A DNA stretch of 64,000 bases from a bacterium. Its GTDB lineage: Bacteria > Myxococcota_A > Bradymonadia > UBA7976 > UBA1532. A program made the translations under genes and the position numbers. Positions 17,830 to 25,780 of the stretch are shown piece after piece. The notes under the pieces were generated by a model, which saw nothing but the letters and a program-made list of their open reading frames with translations, was not told the DNA's origin and did no database searches. The stretch is taken from positions 1-64,000 of the forward strand of contig JAUHYW010000009.1 of the NCBI GenBank assembly GCA_030426085.1, written 5' to 3'. The stretch's first letter is position 1. Each line of letters begins with the position of its first letter.

Positions 17830-19389
17830 CTACCCTCGCAGCACCGTGATGGCCCGCCCTCCGGGGCTCGTCGCCTGCCCCAGCCCGACCCGGCTCGCGA
17901 TCGGCGCCCGCCCCGACCGCCGATCGAAGATCACCAGCGCCCCCGAGTCGAGCCCCAGCCGGGCCAGATAGCCATCCAACTGCGTCAACCCACCCTCCAG
18001 CGGATCGGGTTTCTTGTCATGCCACACCTTCAGCTCCAGCCCCTCGCGCTGCCATGACCCATCCGGCAGCGGCCAGCGCACCAGCAGATCGATGGCACCC
18101 CGTCCGATGCCATACTCCCGATCGACAAACCCGCCGCCGTTGACCACCCGCTGCAAGAACGCCATCAGCACGAGCTGCGGCGCGACCTCGTGATAGTCCA
18201 ACTGCGCCGCGACCGCCTCGCCGTGCTGGATCCACCACGCCCCGAACGCCTCCAGCAGCGCCCGCATGTCCAGCCGGCCGTCGGGCGCGGTGAAGCCCTT
18301 CGGCCCGGGCAGGCGCTCCTGCTCGACGGCCACCGCCAGCTCGCGGGCGATGACCTCGCGGTAGATGGGGTTGGCCACCCGGAGCTGTGGATCGGCCACC
18401 ACCAGCCCCAGGTCGCAGGTGTACTCGAAGTCCTCGCGGTAGGTGGGGCTGGCCGCGCTGGCGCCGGCCAACAGCGGCTCGATGATGCGCCGCACCCGCG
18501 GCTCGCGCAGGCGGGCGAGCAGGCTGTCGATGTGGGTGGCCCGCGCGCGGACGAGGCGCCCCGCCGCCGCGTCGACCCGAGCCGGGCCGACCTCGGCGGC
18601 GTCGGCGTGGTGCTCGGCGAGGTCACGGCCGAGGGCGTTGACCAGCCACGGCTGGCCGCCGGTGAGGCGGGCCACGGCGTCGATGGCGGCGTCGGCGTAG
18701 GTCGGGCCGCCGTCGGCCGTGTGCTGGGCGTACAGCGCGGCGACTTCATCGCGGGTGAAGTCGGCGAGCCGCAGCGAGCGGGTCTTGATGTTGAACGGGC
18801 TGCTGGAGCCCAGGTGCTGCGGGTCTCCGCCGGCGGCCGCCTTGTAGTCGCGGACGTCGCGCAGCCCGCAGAGGGCGACCGACCACGGGGCGTGGTCCGG
18901 GCGGTCGGCGTAGAAGTCGCGGAGTTGGGACAGCACCGTGATCAGCGCGTCGCCGGTCAGGACGTCGACCTCGTCGAAGAAGAGGGCCAGCGGGCGGGCC
19001 GCGCGCTGGCACCACGCCGAGAGGCCGGCCGACAGCAAGAAGCGCTCGTGCGCCTCGGGCCACGCGGCGGGGGGCTGGCAGTCGGGGGGCAGGTGCAGGC
19101 GGGCGCGGGTGCGCATGGCGTGCAGGAGGGCGGCTTGTACGCCGGGCAGATCGTCCTGGCGGATGCGGGCGGCCTCGCACGAGAAGTAGAGGGCGGCGAC
19201 GTCGCCCGCGGCGGTGAGCTGCGTGGCCAGGGCCCGGAGGGTGGTGGTCTTGCCGGTCTGGCGGGGGGCGTGGAGGGCGAAGTACGCGCCCTGGGCGACG
19301 AGGTCGGGGACCTCGGGCAGCCGAGGCGCGGGCGGGATCATGTAGTGGAAGCGGGGGTCGCAGGGGCCGGCGACGTTGAAGAACTTCAT
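17830..19389 (-). CDS. AAA-like ATPase with C-terminal PD-(D/E)XK nuclease domain
   Basis: A 519-residue protein. The N-terminal half is a AAA-like ATPase: Walker A APRQTGKTT (41-49) and Walker B PLALFFDEVDVL (Asp139, Glu140). A helical part follows (TGGQPWLVNALGRDLAEHH). The last 100 residues hold a PD-(D/E)XK nuclease signature: Asp434 in GRGAIDLLVRW and Glu452-x-Lys454 in LELKVWHDKK. Proteins of this kind are widespread beside defence and conflict genes, but no defined function is established. The start at 19389 begins just before the conserved MKFFNVAGP; no good Shine-Dalgarno is seen. It lies 62 bases after the FGE gene and is likely the last gene of a three-gene - strand operon. It meets the vWA-FGE gene tail to tail (75 bases). 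Confidence 0.85.
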   Translation of the reverse strand: MKFFNVAGPCDPRFHYMIPPAPRLPEVPDLVAQGAYFALHAPRQTGKTTTLRALATQLTAAGDVAALYFSCEAARIRQDDLPGVQAALLHAMRTRARLHLPPDCQPPAAWPEAHERFLLSAGLSAWCQRAARPLALFFDEVDVLTGDALITVLSQLRDFYADRPDHAPWSVALCGLRDVRDYKAAAGGDPQHLGSSSPFNIKTRSLRLADFTRDEVAALYAQHTADGGPTYADAAIDAVARLTGGQPWLVNALGRDLAEHHADAAEVGPARVDAAAGRLVRARATHIDSLLARLREPRVRRIIEPLLAGASAASPTYREDFEYTCDLGLVVADPQLRVANPIYREVIARELAVAVEQERLPGPKGFTAPDGRLDMRALLEAFGAWWIQHGEAVAAQLDYHEVAPQLVLMAFLQRVVNGGGFVDREYGIGRGAIDLLVRWPLPDGSWQREGLELKVWHDKKPDPLEGGLTQLDGYLARLGLDSGALVIFDRRSGRAPIASRVGLGQATSPGGRAITVLRG

Positions 19390-19451
19390 GGGGGGCAATC
19401 TACGACGGGCGGCGGCGGGGCGAAAGGCTGGTCGGCGGTTGAACCCGGGTC

Positions 19452-20582
19452 CTACGGCCGAACTCGGGGGGTGGAGCGCACGGGCCGGAACCCGAGGACC
19501 CAGTACCGGCCGCCGGGGGACCACCAGATGCGGAAGGCGGCGCGCACCCTGTGGGCATTGTCGTCGAACGACCCACCCCGGATGACACGCCAGCCGCCGC
19601 GGGCGGGGCCCGACGGGTCGGCCTCGGCCGTCGGCGGGGTCGACGCGTACCAGTCCCAGGTCCACTCGTAGACGTTGCCCAGCATGTCGTACAGGCCCCA
19701 TGCGTTCGGCCGTTTGCCCTTCACCGGGTGGGTCGACGCCTGCGTGTGCGGGTGCTGCTTGCCCTCCCAGCCGCTGGAGTCCAGCGCCTTGGGGTGCGCC
19801 GAGCCGCTGTTGCCCCCGTACCACGCGATGGCGTCCAGGATGGGCGCGTTGCGCTGGCCCAGGATGTCCAGGTCGCCGACGTAGGTCGCCGTCGTCGCGC
19901 CCGCCCGCGCCGCCACCTCCCACTCGGCCTCCGTCGGCAGGCGATAGCCGCCGGCCTCCGGGTCCTCCCAGCGCACGTCCGTCCCCTTGATGACATAGGC
20001 TTCTTTCAGCCCTTCCAGCTCCGAGAGTCGGTTGCAGTACGTCGCCGTGTCCAGCCAGCTCACCTGCTCCACCGGGCGCCGGGCGTCCTCGGGAGTGCCC
20101 TGGAAATATGAGGGGTTGCGGCCCATCACCGCCGCATACTGCGCCTGTGTCACCGGCGTCTCGGCGATCAGGTAGCCCCGGGTCAGCGTCACTTCGCGGC
20201 GAGGCATGTCCCATGACAGCCTGCCGGCCTCGCCCTCGGGGCTGCCGATGACATGCACGCCGGGCGCCACGGCGATCAAGGCCGGCCGGTGCTCGGATTC
20301 GGGGATGACTTCGGGCGCTGGCGCGCTCGATGGCTCCTCCCGCTCAGCCGACCACCCCGGGATGACAGGCAGAGCCGGCGCCTCCTCGACCGGCGCCGAC
20401 ACCTCGACCCGCCGCGCCCCGACCAGCCCCGCCACCGCCAGCCCGCACCCGATCCCCGCGCCCAGCAGCGGATACCCGGCCCCGATCACCGCCGCCGGCG
20501 CCAGCCCGATCCCCAAGCCGAGCAGCGGCCCGCCGACGGGGTGCAGGCGATCCAGCGGGTGATCCGGGGCGTCGTCAGCCAT
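19452..20582 (-). CDS. Membrane-anchored FGE-sulfatase-domain protein
   Basis: A 376-residue protein. Two hydrophobic Gly/Ala-rich segments (about 17-36 and 38-56) form an N-terminal membrane hairpin or anchor, followed by a Pro/Glu linker and an FGE-sulfatase domain from about residue 100 (YLIAETPVTQAQY, NPSYFQGTPEDARRPVEQVS, YRLPTEAEWEVAARAG, LGNVYEWTWDWY, WRVIRGGSF, LGFRPVR). It is a close paralogue of the FGE domain of the convergent vWA gene: the stretch from YRLPTEAEW to GGNSGSAH is nearly identical, whereas the last 40 residues differ most. The two cysteines needed for formylglycine formation are absent, so a binding or recognition role is more likely than catalysis. It sits 48 bases after the ClpV-like gene. 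Confidence 0.85.
   Translation of the reverse strand: MADDAPDHPLDRLHPVGGPLLGLGIGLAPAAVIGAGYPLLGAGIGCGLAVAGLVGARRVEVSAPVEEAPALPVIPGWSAEREEPSSAPAPEVIPESEHRPALIAVAPGVHVIGSPEGEAGRLSWDMPRREVTLTRGYLIAETPVTQAQYAAVMGRNPSYFQGTPEDARRPVEQVSWLDTATYCNRLSELEGLKEAYVIKGTDVRWEDPEAGGYRLPTEAEWEVAARAGATTATYVGDLDILGQRNAPILDAIAWYGGNSGSAHPKALDSSGWEGKQHPHTQASTHPVKGKRPNAWGLYDMLGNVYEWTWDWYASTPPTAEADPSGPARGGWRVIRGGSFDDNAHRVRAAFRIWWSPGGRYWVLGFRPVRSTPRVRP
19801..19829 (-). repeat. Right arm of the 29-bp inverted repeat
   Basis: Exact reverse complement of 17377-17405, inside the second FGE domain. The flanking bases on both sides differ between the two copies, so the identity stops exactly at 29 bases, within a longer stretch of high similarity. 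Confidence 0.9.
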
Positions 20583-20630
20583 CGCCGACCACCGTAGATC
20601 CCCGCCCCGCGCCCGACAATAGCCCGACCA

Positions 20631-23162
20631 TTACAGCTCGACCACCGGCTGGCGCAGCGTATCCCCCGCGTCCTCGCCCTGCGCCTCGACCACGAAGCCG
20701 CCGGTATCGCACCCGATCGCCAGATCGCCCGCCGCGCCCGCCAGCACCCGGGCCGCGATGGCTGGCAGGATCGCGCCCTCGATCCGCTGACCGACCGCGC
20801 GGGCCCCGGCGTCGCCCGTGCCCGCGTCGGCCAGCGCCTCGACCACGGCCCGATCCCAGCGCAGCGCGCACCCGTGGCGAGCGGCGAAGCGGCGGGCGAT
20901 CCGCTGCAAGCCCAGCTCGGCGACGCGGGCGAGGTGGGGCGGCGCCAGCGGGTGATAGGGCACGACCGTCATCCGCCCCAGGAAGGCCGCCGGGAAGTCA
21001 CCCCGCAGCGCCCCGTGGATGGCATCCGGCGCGCCGCCCCGGGCGATGACATCGGCCCCCGCGTTGCTCGTCGCCAGGATCACCGCGTGGCGGAAGTCGA
21101 CCGGCACGCCTTGGCCGTCCTCGAGGGTGCCTTTGTCGAACACTTGATAGAACAGCTCGATGACATCCCGGTGGGCCTTCTCGATCTCGTCGAGCAGCAC
21201 GACGCTGTACGGCCGCCGACGCACCGCCTCGGTCAGCACCCCACCCCGGCCGTAGCCCACGTAGCCCGGCGGCGCGCCGCGCAGGCCGCTGACCGAGTGG
21301 GGCTCCTGGTACTCGCTGAGGTTGATCGTGATCGGCGGCCCGCCGAAGAGCGCGTCGGCCAGCGCGTGGGCGGTCTCGGTCTTGCCCACCCCGCTCGGGC
21401 CGGCCAACAGAAACACCCCCAGCGGTCGATCGGGGTCTTCGAGGCCGGCCCCGGCGATGTGCAGGCGGCGCACGATGGCCTCGAGCGCCGGGTCCTGGCC
21501 GACCACCCGCCGCTTCAGCCGGCCGGCCAGATCGGACAGCGCCGCGCGGGCGTCGGGGCGCAGCTCGCCCGCGGGGATGCCGGTCCAGTCGTGCACGATG
21601 GCCGCGATCGTCGGGGCGTCGACCTCGAGCGGGACCATCGGCGCGTCGCCCTGCAACAAGGCCAGGCTCTCCCGATCGCGCAGCAGCGCCCGGCGGGCCT
21701 TCTCGTCGCCTTCGCCCGCCGCGAGGGCCGTCGACTGGTCGATGATCCGCGCGGCCAGCGCCCGCTCGGCCTGCCAGCGGTCGCTCAGCTCGGCGTGGGC
21801 CGTGCGGGCCGCCTCCAGCGCGGGGATCAGCTCGCCGAGGCGGGCGCGGTGGGCGCCGAGGGTCGCGTGCTCCCGCTCGACGCGCTCGATCTCGGCGTCG
21901 AGGCGCTCCACCCTGCGGGCGGCCTGCTCGACCGCGGCGGGGGTGGCCCGCTGGCCGAGGGCGACCCGGGCGCAGGCGGTGTCGAGCACGGCGATGGCCT
22001 TGTCGGGCAGCTTGCGGTCGGGCACGTAGCGCGCCGAGAGGCGGACGGCGGCGACGATGGCCCCGTCGAGCACGCTGACGCCGTGGTGGGCTTCGAGGGT
22101 CGGGGCGATGGCCCGCAGCATGTCGACGGCGACGGGCAGCGGGGGCTCGTCGACCCGCACCGGCTGGAAGCGGCGGGTCAGGGCGGCGTCGGGCTCGATG
22201 TGCTGCTTGTACTCGGCCCAGGTGGTGGCGGCGACGGTGCGCAGGGCGCCCCGGGCCAGGGCCGGCTTGAGCAGGTTGGCCGCGTCGCCCCGGCCCTCGG
22301 CGCCGCCGGCTCCGATGAGGGCGTGGGCCTCGTCGATGAAGAGCACGACCGGCGCGTCGCGGGCCTCGGCGATGCAGGCCTCGAGGCGCTGCTCGAACTC
22401 GCCTTGCAGGCTGGCGCCGGCTTGCAGGGCGGCGAGGTCGAGCGCCCGGAGCTGCACCCCGCGCAGGTTGGGCGGCACGTCGTCGGCGGCGATGCGCCGG
22501 GCGAGGCCCTCGACCACCGCCGTCTTGCCGACCCCGGCCTCGCCGATCAGGATCGGGTTGTTCTGGCGGCGGCGGGCGAGGATGTCGATGACCCGCCGGA
22601 TCTCGCGGTCCCGGCCGATGATCGGGTCGATGGCGCCAGCGCGGGCCTGGGCGGTGAGGTCGACGGCGTAGCGGTCGAGGGCGGCGGTGCCCCGGGGCGC
22701 CTCGGGCGGGGCGGGCCCGTCGCCGCGGGGCAGCGCGCGGCGCAGGGCGTCGAGGTCGACCCCGGCGAGGAGCGGCGCGGCGCGCACGATCCGGCTGCGC
22801 ACGTCGGGCAGGTCGAGGGCGACGAGCAGGATGACCCCGCCCGAGATGCGCCCGGCGTCGAGGTCGAGGCTGGCGACGAGCCACGCTTCGCGCAGGACGC
22901 GGTGCACGAGGCGGCCGACGGTCGGGCGCCCCGGGGCGCGTCCGTCGTCCTCGGGCGCCCGGCGCAGGGCCCGGGCGGCGCGGGCGGCGTCGAGGCCGAA
23001 GCGGGCGAGCGGCGGGTCGAGGCCCCGGGGGTGCTCGGCGAGGGCGGCGAGCAGGTCTTCGATGGTGAGCGCGCGGCCCTGCGCCGAGGCGGCCGCGGCG
23101 TCGAGGGCCGCCGCCGATGGGGCGTCGAGGCGGGCGATCAGGCTGTCGAGGGGGTCGCGCAC
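20631..23162 (-). CDS. ClpV/TssH-like Hsp100 AAA+ unfoldase
   Basis: An 843-residue double-ring Hsp100 ATPase. NBD1 has Walker A GEAGVGKTAVVEG and Walker B VVLFIDEAHAL; NBD2 has GPSGVGKTETAHAL and VVLLDEIEKAH. Phrases such as GDAANLLKPALARGALRTVA, ATTWAEYKQHIEPDAALTRR and LFYQVFDKGTLEDGQG are characteristic of ClpV (TssH), the sheath-recycling ATPase of type VI secretion, rather than ClpB. The GTG start at 23162 is supported by AAGGTGAT upstream; the longer in-frame reading is Pro/Arg-rich and not protein-like. The N-terminal domain is present but diverged and slightly short (843 against about 870). No other type VI genes are in the window. It heads an apparent operon with the FGE and AAA/nuclease genes, so a role in unfolding a partner of that module is possible. 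Confidence 0.85.
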   Translation of the reverse strand: MRDPLDSLIARLDAPSAAALDAAAASAQGRALTIEDLLAALAEHPRGLDPPLARFGLDAARAARALRRAPEDDGRAPGRPTVGRLVHRVLREAWLVASLDLDAGRISGGVILLVALDLPDVRSRIVRAAPLLAGVDLDALRRALPRGDGPAPPEAPRGTAALDRYAVDLTAQARAGAIDPIIGRDREIRRVIDILARRRQNNPILIGEAGVGKTAVVEGLARRIAADDVPPNLRGVQLRALDLAALQAGASLQGEFEQRLEACIAEARDAPVVLFIDEAHALIGAGGAEGRGDAANLLKPALARGALRTVAATTWAEYKQHIEPDAALTRRFQPVRVDEPPLPVAVDMLRAIAPTLEAHHGVSVLDGAIVAAVRLSARYVPDRKLPDKAIAVLDTACARVALGQRATPAAVEQAARRVERLDAEIERVEREHATLGAHRARLGELIPALEAARTAHAELSDRWQAERALAARIIDQSTALAAGEGDEKARRALLRDRESLALLQGDAPMVPLEVDAPTIAAIVHDWTGIPAGELRPDARAALSDLAGRLKRRVVGQDPALEAIVRRLHIAGAGLEDPDRPLGVFLLAGPSGVGKTETAHALADALFGGPPITINLSEYQEPHSVSGLRGAPPGYVGYGRGGVLTEAVRRRPYSVVLLDEIEKAHRDVIELFYQVFDKGTLEDGQGVPVDFRHAVILATSNAGADVIARGGAPDAIHGALRGDFPAAFLGRMTVVPYHPLAPPHLARVAELGLQRIARRFAARHGCALRWDRAVVEALADAGTGDAGARAVGQRIEGAILPAIAARVLAGAAGDLAIGCDTGGFVVEAQGEDAGDTLRQPVVEL

Positions 23163-23695
23163 CGGATCACCTTGGCCGGTGGCGGGCGGGCGGTCAACGG
23201 CGGGCGGGGTCGGCGTGGGCGATCCCGATCCGATGGACCGAGGCGCGCCGAGACAGAGGCGCTTTGCGATCTGCAAATCGCCCTCGTACGCGGTCGCGGT
23301 CGCCTTCTCCGCCGGGGCGATCGGCGCTGCCGCCCGTCGGCACGTCGTCCGCGCTCGCCCGCTCGACGCCGGACCGCTCCCGGGCGCGTCGTGCGGCCGC
23401 GTCACCGGGCCCGGCCCCGCTGGCGGCCCGCCGCGCACCCGGGGGCTGGGGCCCGGACCGGTTCCGGCCCCGTCATGCAGCCTCGAAGGCGCGCCTGCAC
23501 CGGGGGGCGCCCCTCACTCGACCACCGTCCGTCACGCCCTCCACCGGGGCGTCCCCGACTCGGCAGGCGCGAGGCACGCCCGGGCGCGGTACGGGCCCGA
23601 GTCTCCGGTCGCGAGGCACGCCCGGGCGCGGTGCGGGCCCGAGTCTCCGGTCGCCGATCGTGCCCGCCGCCGGCGCGGGGACCCCGGGCCGGGTC
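23163..23695. other. Gene-free GC-rich stretch upstream of the ClpV-like gene
   Basis: I see no convincing gene in these 533 bases; open readings are Pro/Arg/Gly-rich and match no family. It holds a short palindrome (TTTGC-GATCT-GCAAA, 23263-23277), about 100 bases before the ClpV-like start, which could be an operator, and a 2 x 42-base tandem repeat (23569-23652). Any promoter of the ClpV operon should lie here, but no clear -35/-10 pair is visible. Confidence 0.6.
23569..23652. repeat. Two-copy 42-bp tandem repeat
   Basis: Unit 23569-23610 begins GCGAGGCACGCCCGGGCGCG; unit 23611-23652 is the same except for one base (TACGGG against TGCGGG). It is intergenic, just after the stop of the HEPN-like gene. 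No function is evident. Confidence 0.9.
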
Positions 23696-24061
23696 TCAGC
23701 CGGCGACGCGGTCGGCGCACCACCCGATGATCAGCTCGGCGTCGTGCGCCGGGGTGAGCTTCTCGGGCAGCGGCGCGGTGAAGCCGCCCGGGGGCACCTT
23801 GCGGGCGGCGAGGCGCCAGGCGGCCTCGCGCACGGCGGCCGGGCGCTGGGGGTCGTCGGCCAGGGCGTTGAGGTGGTGCATGAACGAGGTGCGGTAGGCG
23901 GCGGCGTCGCCCGCGCCGGTGGCCAGCCACGCCTTGAGCGCCATGCCCGCCGCCCGCCGGGCGCAGACCCGGCCCCGGCCGGCGTTCCCGGTCGCCCACG
24001 CGTCACGGGCCGCGGCCAACTCGGTGGCGGCGTTCTCCAGCCAGGGGGTGTCGTCGGTCAC
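23696..24061 (-). CDS. Small helical HEPN-like protein
   Basis: A 121-residue, all-alpha protein with a GTG start preceded by GGAGG. The segment GRGRVCARRAAGMALKAWLA resembles the second helix of HEPN/minimal-nucleotidyltransferase-associated domains. RTSFMHH fits an R-x4-H pattern, the catalytic motif of RNase-type HEPN domains, though its place in the fold is not certain. The C-terminal part (EAAWRLAARKVPPGGF, AELIIGWCADRV) is Trp/Ala-rich and not recognised. It is 25 bases after trmL at the end of the lepA-pyr operon. Function is unknown; the HEPN call is tentative. Confidence 0.65.
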   Translation of the reverse strand: MTDDTPWLENAATELAAARDAWATGNAGRGRVCARRAAGMALKAWLATGAGDAAAYRTSFMHHLNALADDPQRPAAVREAAWRLAARKVPPGGFTAPLPEKLTPAHDAELIIGWCADRVAG

Positions 24062-24086
24062 GGGGCCTCCGGGGGTCGGGGCCGGC

Positions 24087-24536
24087 TCAGGTGAGCAGGC
24101 CGGCTTGTCGGCGCGCTTCGTAGAGCGTGATCGCCGCGCATTGGGCGAGGTTGAGGCTGCGCACATGGGTCGTCACCATCGGGATGCGCAGGCGCCGCTC
24201 GGCGGGGAAGGCGTCGAGCAGTTCGGCCGGTAGACCCACCGACTCGCAGCCGAAGACCAGGGCGTCGCCCTCGGCGAAGTCGGCGTCGACGTAGCTTTGC
24301 TCGGCGTGCGCGGTGAAGAGCCAGAGCCGATCGTCGGTGAGCGCCGCGCGCCAGTCATCGACGACGGTCACGTCGATCCACGGCCAGTAGTCGAGCCCGG
24401 CGCGCTTGAGGTAGCGGTCTTCGAGGCTGAACCCGAGCGGCTCGACCAGCCACAGCGGGGTGCCGGTGGCGGCGCACAGGCGGCCGATGCTGCCGGTGTT
24501 GCCCGGGATCTCGGGGTGCACCAGCACGATGCGCAT
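24087..24536 (-). CDS. trmL: tRNA (cytidine(34)-2'-O)-methyltransferase
   Basis: TrmL (YibK) belongs to the SPOUT methyltransferases and methylates the 2'-O of the wobble base of tRNA-Leu using S-adenosylmethionine. At 149 residues it has the minimal family length, without an extra RNA-binding domain. Motifs seen: HPEIPGNTGSIGRLCAATG near the start, LVFGCESVGLP in the middle, and the knotted C-terminus IPMVTTHVRSLNLAQCAAI. It lies 17 bases after the FG-GAP lipoprotein gene and is likely cotranscribed with it. Confidence 0.93.
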   Translation of the reverse strand: MRIVLVHPEIPGNTGSIGRLCAATGTPLWLVEPLGFSLEDRYLKRAGLDYWPWIDVTVVDDWRAALTDDRLWLFTAHAEQSYVDADFAEGDALVFGCESVGLPAELLDAFPAERRLRIPMVTTHVRSLNLAQCAAITLYEARRQAGLLT

Positions 24537-24553
24537 CGGGGTGTCCTCCCGGC

Positions 24554-25780
24554 TCAGCGGGCGCGCAGCGGGGTCGCCCGGGTGACCGGGCGCGCCGGCA
24601 CGTAGAGCGTGTACCCGTCGGGGCCCTCGCCGATGGCGGTGTTGATGACCGGCTCGAGATCAGCCAGCGGGCGGGTGATCCACTGCCCGTCGACCCGGGC
24701 GAAGTGGGTGACCCGCTTGTTGCCCTGGGCCGCGATCTCGGTGACGCCGTCGCCGTCGAGGTCGACCTCGGTCAGCGCGAAGAACGTGAACTCGTCCGGG
24801 GACTGCCCGATGGTCTCGACCTGGGGCGCGCCGTCGACCAGCCGCACCCGCTTGACGCGGGCGGTGGCCTTCTTGCCGTAGTCCGCCTCCCAGCCGTCGA
24901 CGACGAACAGCGCGGGCGGCTCGCCGCCGGGGGCGCCGTACATCAGCGTCTTGACCCCCCGGTCGGTGGGCACGGGGATCTCGCCGGCCGCAGTGCGGAT
25001 GCGCAGGTCGCCGGGCAGGCCCCGGGCGTCGCCGTAGACCCGGCCGATGACGGCCTCGGGGCCCGGCTCGCCGTCGAGGTCGGCGTACAGCCAGCTCGAC
25101 GCCATGCGGATCGGGGCGCCGGGGGTCGCGGTCCCGTCCTTCTCGATGGGGCGGGGCTCGACCATGTACTTGCTGGCGTAGCGGGCGAACGCCAGCTCGG
25201 GGGCGCCGTCGCGGTCGACGTCGGCCACTTGCAGGTGGGCCGCCTCGTTGCGCTCGCCGGCCTCGCGCCACAGCTCGGTGCGGGCGCCGGTCTTCGGGTC
25301 GAGAGCGTCGATGACCAGCGGGGCCTGCAAGAAGCCGCGGCCGACGCCCCACGCGACGAAGAGCTTGGGGCCGTCGCCCAGGTCGCCCCAGGCCACCCGG
25401 TGGGCGACGCCGGGGCCCTGGACGCGCCACAGCAGCACGCCCCGGCCGGGCGCGGTGGGGCGCACGGCCCACAGGTGGTCGGCGTCGGCGCCGATCAGGT
25501 GGTCGACGCCGTCGGCGAGCGGGGCGACGAAGACCCGGTCGCTGGGGGGCAGCGGGGCGTCGGTCCCCTGCCCGGCGGGCGGCGTGGCCTTCGGGGTCGC
25601 GGGCCGGGCGGTCGCGGACTTCGTCGTCGGGCCGCCGGCCGCGCCGCCGGTCGCCTCCGCGGCCCCGGGGGCCTTGGCCGGTTCGGTCGCGGGGGCCTCA
25701 GCGGTCGGCGCCTCGGGATCGGCGCCGCGGGTGCAGGCGAGGGCCGCGAGGGCCACGGCGGCGGCGAGGATCGGCTTCAT
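24554..25780 (-). CDS. FG-GAP/VCBS-repeat lipoprotein
   Basis: A 408-residue predicted lipoprotein. The signal sequence ends at ALAC (Cys16), followed by an Ala/Pro/Thr/Glu-rich linker up to about residue 75. The rest looks like a beta-propeller with FG-GAP/VCBS-type blades, marked by Asp-rich calcium loops such as [17 protein letters not shown] and [17 protein letters not shown]. Such proteins bind ligands at the cell surface; the partner is unknown. Its ATG overlaps the carA stop (ATGA), so it is translationally coupled to the pyrimidine genes, which is odd for a surface protein and probably only reflects operon packing. Confidence 0.8.
   Translation of the reverse strand: MKPILAAAVALAALACTRGADPEAPTAEAPATEPAKAPGAAEATGGAAGGPTTKSATARPATPKATPPAGQGTDAPLPPSDRVFVAPLADGVDHLIGADADHLWAVRPTAPGRGVLLWRVQGPGVAHRVAWGDLGDGPKLFVAWGVGRGFLQAPLVIDALDPKTGARTELWREAGERNEAAHLQVADVDRDGAPELAFARYASKYMVEPRPIEKDGTATPGAPIRMASSWLYADLDGEPGPEAVIGRVYGDARGLPGDLRIRTAAGEIPVPTDRGVKTLMYGAPGGEPPALFVVDGWEADYGKKATARVKRVRLVDGAPQVETIGQSPDEFTFFALTEVDLDGDGVTEIAAQGNKRVTHFARVDGQWITRPLADLEPVINTAIGEGPDGYTLYVPARPVTRATPLRAR

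Noticed and set aside
17611-19600. A complete diversity-generating retroelement
   Set aside because: No reverse transcriptase and no template repeat are visible in the window; only the target-like pattern remains, reported as a hypothesis.
18190-19671. Long + strand reading opposite the AAA/nuclease gene, and many similar readings elsewhere (for example 44067-46319, 35508-38816, 31155-32741)
   Set aside because: These are antisense shadows caused by high GC with rare stop codons; their products are Val/Gly/Arg/Asp-rich and match no family.
20631-23162. ClpB disaggregase
   Set aside because: The middle domain is short and the NBD phrases (ATTWAEYKQHIE, DKGTLEDGQG) match ClpV/TssH better; ClpB remains the fallback if phylogeny says so.
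23163-23438. 92-residue N-terminal extension of the ClpV-like protein
   Set aside because: Low-complexity Pro/Arg/Ala sequence without family likeness; GTG 23162 has a good Shine-Dalgarno.
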